A DNA stretch of 16,909 bases from DATNBT01 sp964579765 (GTDB lineage: Bacteria; Acidobacteriota; Vicinamibacteria; Vicinamibacterales; CAVVIG01): NCBI GenBank assembly GCA_964579765.1, contig CAZOIK010000203.1, positions 1 to 16,909 on the forward strand, given 5' to 3'. Below the pieces are notes generated by a model, which saw only the letters and a program-made list of their open reading frames with translations, was not told the origin of the DNA and did not search any database. The position numbers were made by a program, and so were the translations under genes. This document shows, in pieces, positions 13,947 to 16,909 of the stretch (position 1 is its first letter; each line of letters opens with the position of its first letter).

Positions 13947-14212
13947 ATTCCGTCGTACTGATACCAGTGATCGAGCTCGAGATCCTGCTGGACTTGCTGG
14001 GCGAAGGCCACGGCCGAGGGGCGCTGCGCGAACCGGCGCCACGTGAAGACGACGTTTTCCGCCGAGAGGCGGACCTCCCAACGGCCGTCGAGGCGAAGCA
14101 CGTCGGCACGCAGCCGATGCACTCCCTTACGCATCACCCAGAGCGTGACCGGCTGATCTTCACGTGCATCGGGAAAAACAGGCTGTAGCGGCGCGGCGTA
14201 GTCGGCTCCCAT
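13943..14212 (-). CDS. Small protein of unknown function
   Basis: The 89-residue product starts at ATG 14212 and has no signal peptide or membrane segment. The central part (VMRKGVHRLRADVLRLDGRWEVRLSAENVVFTWRRFAQR, then AVAFAQQVQQDLELDHW) has an alternating strand pattern followed by one amphipathic helix and a terminal Trp. This resembles small uncharacterised proteins with the layout 'R-x-E-L...GWEV...F-x-RRF...A-x-x-WA...GW', a resemblance recalled rather than searched. It follows cutA by 36 bases on the same strand, so the two may share a transcript. GC-rich codon usage fits a real gene, and no competing frame is convincing. No function can be given. Confidence 0.62.
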   Translation of the reverse strand: MGADYAAPLQPVFPDAREDQPVTLWVMRKGVHRLRADVLRLDGRWEVRLSAENVVFTWRRFAQRPSAVAFAQQVQQDLELDHWYQYDGM

Positions 14213-14248
14213 CGTCAGGAGATATGACGTAAGTACACCACATTTGGT

Positions 14249-14584
14249 TTACTGACGCGAAGAAAGATCCTCAACCATCTGCCCGACCCACGCAAGATAG
14301 TCGTTGGCGCCACCGTCCACGGCGAGGACGATGCACTCTGGCAATTTGTAAGAATGGAGTTCACGGAGTCGTTGCTGCAGCGCCGGCAGCCGCGCTCGCG
14401 TCGTCTTCATGACGATCTGACGTTCAGTGTCGCGCTCGACGACGCCCTGCCACCGATAGATCGACGTCATCGGCGGCAAAAGGTTCACACACGCGGCCAG
14501 CCGTTCTTCGACGAGCGTCCGCGCGATGGTCTCGGCCGACCCGTCGTCGGCCACCGTGGACAGCACCAGCACCACGTCGCTCAC
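14249..14584 (-). CDS. cutA: CutA1 divalent-cation tolerance protein
   Basis: The 111-residue product is a small trimeric ferredoxin-like-fold protein linked to copper and other divalent-metal tolerance, with a debated molecular role. Family features are VLSTVADDGSAETIARTLVEERLAACVN, SIYRWQGVVERDTERQIVMKTT, then HSYKLPECIVLAVDGG and DYLAWV. Length is normal. The start is GTG 14584, supported by GAGGAG six bases upstream. It diverges from the FtsB-like gene, and the intervening gap contains a phased direct repeat at 14608-14643. The small unknown gene lies downstream. Confidence 0.95.
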   Translation of the reverse strand: MSDVVLVLSTVADDGSAETIARTLVEERLAACVNLLPPMTSIYRWQGVVERDTERQIVMKTTRARLPALQQRLRELHSYKLPECIVLAVDGGANDYLAWVGQMVEDLSSRQ

Positions 14585-14607
14585 GCGCGCTCCTCGAACG
14601 GCTCAGT

Positions 14608-14643
14608 TGTACTTTCCGTGCGTTTGATGTACTTTCGGGGCGT
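14608..14643. promoter_or_regulatory. 20-bp-phased direct repeat before the FtsB-like gene
   Basis: TGTACTTTCCGTGCGT (14608-14623) and TGTACTTTCGGGGCGT (14628-14643) agree at 14 of 16 positions and start exactly 20 bp apart, about two helical turns. They sit between the divergent starts of cutA (14584) and the FtsB-like gene (ATG 14627 or GTG 14645). Such phasing suits a protein binding twice on one face of the DNA. If GTG 14645 is the real start, the whole repeat is upstream of coding sequence. Confidence 0.5.
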
Positions 14644-15037
14644 CGTGGCGACGTCCGACACTCCGCACGCGCCAAAGCGCCACACGCAGACGCTGCACCG
14701 CCGTTCGCGCAACCGCAAGCTGCTGCGCATCGGCCTGGTGCTGGCCGCCGGCGCGCTTGTACTCGACGCGCTCGCCGGCGACCGCGGGCTACTGGCGATG
14801 ATCCGTGTGCGCGCCCAGTACCGGACGCTGGCCGCGACCCTGGCGCGCGACCGCGCCGAGAACGCGCGGCTGGCCGAGCAGGCCCGCCGGCTGCGTGAAG
14901 ATCCGACGGCCATCGAGGAAGTCGCGCGCCGCGAGCTCGGGATGATCAGTCCGGGCGAGAAGGTGTTCATCATCAAGGATCTCCCCGCGCCGTCCGCGGC
15001 CAGGCCGCAGGCGCCCCCTACTTCGCGGCCTCGCTGA
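14627..15037 (+). CDS. FtsB/DivIC-like septum formation initiator
   Basis: The 136-residue bitopic membrane protein has a basic cytoplasmic N-terminus (HRRSRNRK), one transmembrane segment (LLRIGLVLAAGALVLDAL, about residues 33-50), a periplasmic coiled coil (YRTLAATLARDRAENARLAEQARRL) and the motif DPTAIEEVARRELGMISPGEKVFII, the conserved end of FtsB/DivIC proteins that links to FtsL and FtsQ in the divisome. A Pro/Ala/Arg-rich tail follows. ATG 14627 lies inside the phased direct repeat; GTG 14645, giving MATSDTPHAPKRH, is an equally good start. The last 20 bases overlap the end of the convergent beta-propeller gene. It stands apart from other division genes here. Confidence 0.87.
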   Translation: MYFRGVVATSDTPHAPKRHTQTLHRRSRNRKLLRIGLVLAAGALVLDALAGDRGLLAMIRVRAQYRTLAATLARDRAENARLAEQARRLREDPTAIEEVARRELGMISPGEKVFIIKDLPAPSAARPQAPPTSRPR

Positions 15038-16115
15038 ACGCGACCACCGCGAGGCCCCACGGCCCGCGGCCCACCGGCACCTTCTTCGTCACCATGTCCG
15101 TCGCGACGTCGATGAACGACACGTCGCCCGAGGGGCCGTTGGCCGTGAACAACGTCGTCTGATCCGGCGACAGGCCGATACCCCACGGTCGCTGGCCGGC
15201 CTCCACCATCCCGACCACCTTGTTCGTCGTCGTGTCGAGCGTGTAGACCATCTTGCTCCGGCCGGTCGAGACGTAGAGGTGCTTGCCGTCTTTCGCCATC
15301 ACCTGGCCCATCGGCCTGATGCCGTCGCCGAGCGTGATCGTCTTGATCGTCGTCATGCGCTTCGTGTCGATGAGCGAGAGCGTCCCGCCGTTCTCCGACG
15401 GCACATACGCGCGGGATCCGTCGGGAAGAAACGCGATCGACCGCGGCCGCGGGCCGACCATGACGGCCTTCAGGACCTTTTTCGCGTCCACGTCCACCAC
15501 GTACACCGCGCCCGCATCCTCCGACGTTACGTAGACGATGTTGTCTTTCGTCGGCATGACGGACACGCCTTCGGGCTCGTCGCCGACTTTGAACGAATCG
15601 ACGATGGTGCCGCTGGCGACGTCGAGGACGCTCAACTGCCCCGCGTCCTCGTTGGCGACGAACACTTTCGTCCCGTCGTGGCTGACGGCGAGCTGCTCGG
15701 GATCGGTGCCGCTCTTCATCACGCGTACGAGCTTGCGCGATTTGACGTCCACGACGCCGATGCCGTCGGCGCTGCGATCGGGCGGCGGCAGGTTCTTTTC
15801 GTCAACGCCGGGTCCGGCGGCCGGCGATCCGCTGAGCGCGACGTAGAGCGTCGTCCCGTCGGGGCTCGCGGCGATGCCGCGCGGCCGCTTCCCGAGAGGA
15901 ACGGTGCCGACCACGGACGCGGTGCTCACGTCGATGATCGACAGATCGCCGGATTGTTCGTTCGTCACGTACACGCCGAGCGCCGGCGGAGCTGGCGGCG
16001 GCGCGGGCGCGGCGGCGGGCGCGGCCGCCTGCTGAGCCGGCGGGGTGGAGCCACCTCCGCAGGCGGCGGCGATGCACGCGAACACACAGACGAGCGCGGC
16101 TCTGGAGGACGTCAT
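15018..16115 (-). CDS. YVTN-type beta-propeller lipoprotein
   Basis: The 365-residue product starts at ATG 16115 (MTSSRAALVCVFACIAAACGGGS), a lipoprotein signal with the acylated Cys at about residue 20 (lipobox IAAAC). An Ala/Pro-rich linker follows. The rest is a series of about seven repeats of some 42 residues with the pattern GVYVTNEQSGDLSIIDV...VGTVPLGKRPRGIAASPDGTTLYVA, the YVTN/lactonase-like propeller. One blade carries an insertion (SGSPAAGPGVDEKNLPPPDRS). The protein is probably envelope-anchored; ligand or catalysis is unknown. A longer frame to 16295 would run through the neighbouring gene's start and lacks a signal peptide. It is divergent from the cytochrome c/DUF1587 gene, and pairing of such propellers with c-type cytochromes in redox or quinoprotein-like functions is possible but not shown here. 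Confidence 0.9.
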   Translation of the reverse strand: MTSSRAALVCVFACIAAACGGGSTPPAQQAAAPAAAPAPPPAPPALGVYVTNEQSGDLSIIDVSTASVVGTVPLGKRPRGIAASPDGTTLYVALSGSPAAGPGVDEKNLPPPDRSADGIGVVDVKSRKLVRVMKSGTDPEQLAVSHDGTKVFVANEDAGQLSVLDVASGTIVDSFKVGDEPEGVSVMPTKDNIVYVTSEDAGAVYVVDVDAKKVLKAVMVGPRPRSIAFLPDGSRAYVPSENGGTLSLIDTKRMTTIKTITLGDGIRPMGQVMAKDGKHLYVSTGRSKMVYTLDTTTNKVVGMVEAGQRPWGIGLSPDQTTLFTANGPSGDVSFIDVATDMVTKKVPVGRGPWGLAVVAFSEAAK

Positions 16116-16172
16116 GCGCAAGAATCTATCACTTACGCGCCGAAATACCTGATTTTGGGTGTTCAGTGCCGA

Positions 16173-16201
16173 TTTACACCTTGTATCCTGCATGTTATCG
16201 T
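16173..16201 (+). promoter_or_regulatory. Candidate promoter of the cytochrome c/DUF1587 gene
   Basis: TTTACA (16173-16178, five of six) and TATCGT (16196-16201, four of six) are 17 bp apart. The implied start of transcription is about 16208, three bases before the ATG at 16211. The -10 hexamer equals that at 12083-12088. Confidence 0.4.
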
Positions 16202-16210
16202 CGGCGGGTG

Positions 16211-16909
16211 ATGAGACGACTCGTCGTGCCCGGCGCCCTGGCCGTCGCGCTGCTGGTCGGTCCCAGCGTCTCAGCCCAGCAGCCGCCATCGTCAACGCCG
16301 GCCGCGGGAGTCGATCACGCCGCCGTCATCGACAAGTACTGCGTCACCTGCCACAACGATCGGACGAAGACCGGCGGCCTGAGTCTGGCGCATATGGACT
16401 ACACCGACGTCGCCTCGGGCGCGGCGGTGTGGGAGAAAGCTATAAAGAAGATACGCGTCGGCATGATGCCGCCGCTCGGATCGCGGCAACCCGACGCCGC
16501 GACGCGCGCCGAGCTCGTGGACTGGCTGACGACGTCGCTCGATCGCGCGGCCGCCCTCAAGCCCTACCCCGGACGGCCGGTGCTGCACCGGTTGAACCGG
16601 GCCGAATATCAGAACGCCGTCCACGATCTGCTCGCGCTCGACGTGGATCCGTCCACGCTGCTGCCACCAGACGACTCGGCCTACGGGTTCGACAACGTCG
16701 GCGACGTGCTCGGCATGTCGCCCGTGCTGCTCGAGCGGTTCATCGAGGCCGCCAACAGCGTCGCCGCGCTCGCCGTCGGCGATCCCGGGACGGGCGTCGC
16801 CGCCCAGACGTTCCACATTCGGCAGGACGCGTCGCAGGACATTCACCTCGAGGGCCTGCCGATCGGCACGATTGGCGGCATCCGCGCGGACGTGACGCTG
16901 CCGCTCGAC
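16211..16909 (+). CDS. Cytochrome c (PSCyt1)-DUF1587 protein, 3' end beyond window
   Basis: This frame runs from ATG 16211 to the window end without a stop (233 codons). A Sec signal peptide (RRLVVPGALAVALLVGPSVSAQ) leads to one c-type heme site, C44-V-T-C-H48, in KYCVTCHNDRTKTGGLSL, with a candidate axial Met in RVGMMPPLG. Then PVLHRLNRAEYQNAVHDLLALDVDPSTLLPPDDSAYGFDNVGDVL...LLERFIEAA matches the DUF1587 (PSD-type) domain that follows PSCyt1 in planctomycete and acidobacterial proteins. Family members are usually large, with further DUF1592/1588/1585 domains, so about two thirds may be missing. It is exported to the periplasm; the substrate is unknown. These genes are often followed by a DUF1552 partner, which cannot be checked here. 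Confidence 0.9.
   Translation, partial: MRRLVVPGALAVALLVGPSVSAQQPPSSTPAAGVDHAAVIDKYCVTCHNDRTKTGGLSLAHMDYTDVASGAAVWEKAIKKIRVGMMPPLGSRQPDAATRAELVDWLTTSLDRAAALKPYPGRPVLHRLNRAEYQNAVHDLLALDVDPSTLLPPDDSAYGFDNVGDVLGMSPVLLERFIEAANSVAALAVGDPGTGVAAQTFHIRQDASQDIHLEGLPIGTIGGIRADVTLPLD

Noticed and set aside
15279..16211. Plus-strand open frame of 310 codons
   Set aside because: It is antisense to the beta-propeller lipoprotein, which has a clear lipoprotein signal and regular blades.
16116..16295. Extension of the beta-propeller gene to 16295
   Set aside because: The extra 60 residues are Arg-rich, overlap the divergent gene's signal peptide region, and would hide the lipoprotein signal that starts at 16115.

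Overview
The window is GC-rich bacterial chromosome, densely packed and with no gene-free stretch longer than about 160 bases. The gene set fits an Acidobacteriota-type genome, perhaps of the Vicinamibacteria kind: a cytochrome c/DUF1587 protein of the 'planctomycete cytochrome' type, a YVTN beta-propeller lipoprotein, a SYLF protein, a chlorite-dismutase-family protein and very high GC. This placement is inferred from gene families and composition only. I see no phage, transposase, tRNA, rRNA or CRISPR.

Layout. (1) Positions 1-3912: a truncated chlorite-dismutase-family gene (minus) diverges from a plus-strand run of 7Fe ferredoxin, exodeoxyribonuclease III (xthA), peptidase T (pepT) and a SYLF lipid-binding protein. 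The gaps ferredoxin-xthA and xthA-pepT consist almost entirely of an octamer-based inverted repeat lying flush between one stop codon and the next start codon. (2) Positions 3921-5274: signal peptidase I (lepB) and a PilZ protein with an N-terminal receiver-like region. (3) Positions 5353-7704, minus: adenylosuccinate synthetase (purA), whose C-terminal tail is encoded by a third copy of the octamer repeat; then an intact GNAT acetyltransferase; then a second GNAT gene broken by two single-base frameshifts. (4) Positions 7865-9037, plus: an AAA-type ATPase with a C-terminal winged helix and Arg in place of the Walker A Lys. (5) Positions 9021-12054, minus: a membrane HAMP-SpoIIE (RsbU-like) phosphatase overlapping the start of RNase III, which carries an N-terminal DUF2007-like domain. 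(6) Positions 12098-13914, plus: a Cys/Met-metabolism PLP enzyme translationally coupled to a DedA membrane protein. (7) Positions 13943-14584, minus: cutA and a small conserved-looking unknown. (8) Positions 14627-16909: a FtsB/DivIC-like septum protein (plus) converging on the beta-propeller lipoprotein (minus), which diverges from the cytochrome c/DUF1587 gene that runs off the right edge.

Most genes are housekeeping: DNA repair, purine synthesis, RNA processing, protein export, peptide turnover and sulfur amino acids. There is no obvious multi-gene accessory system such as a defence island or biosynthetic cluster. The most unusual material lies between genes: the octamer repeat hairpins, a second short repeat family (core GTAGGGCGACCCTT), a 20-bp-phased direct repeat before the FtsB-like gene, and several promoters that put the predicted transcription start within a few bases of the start codon.
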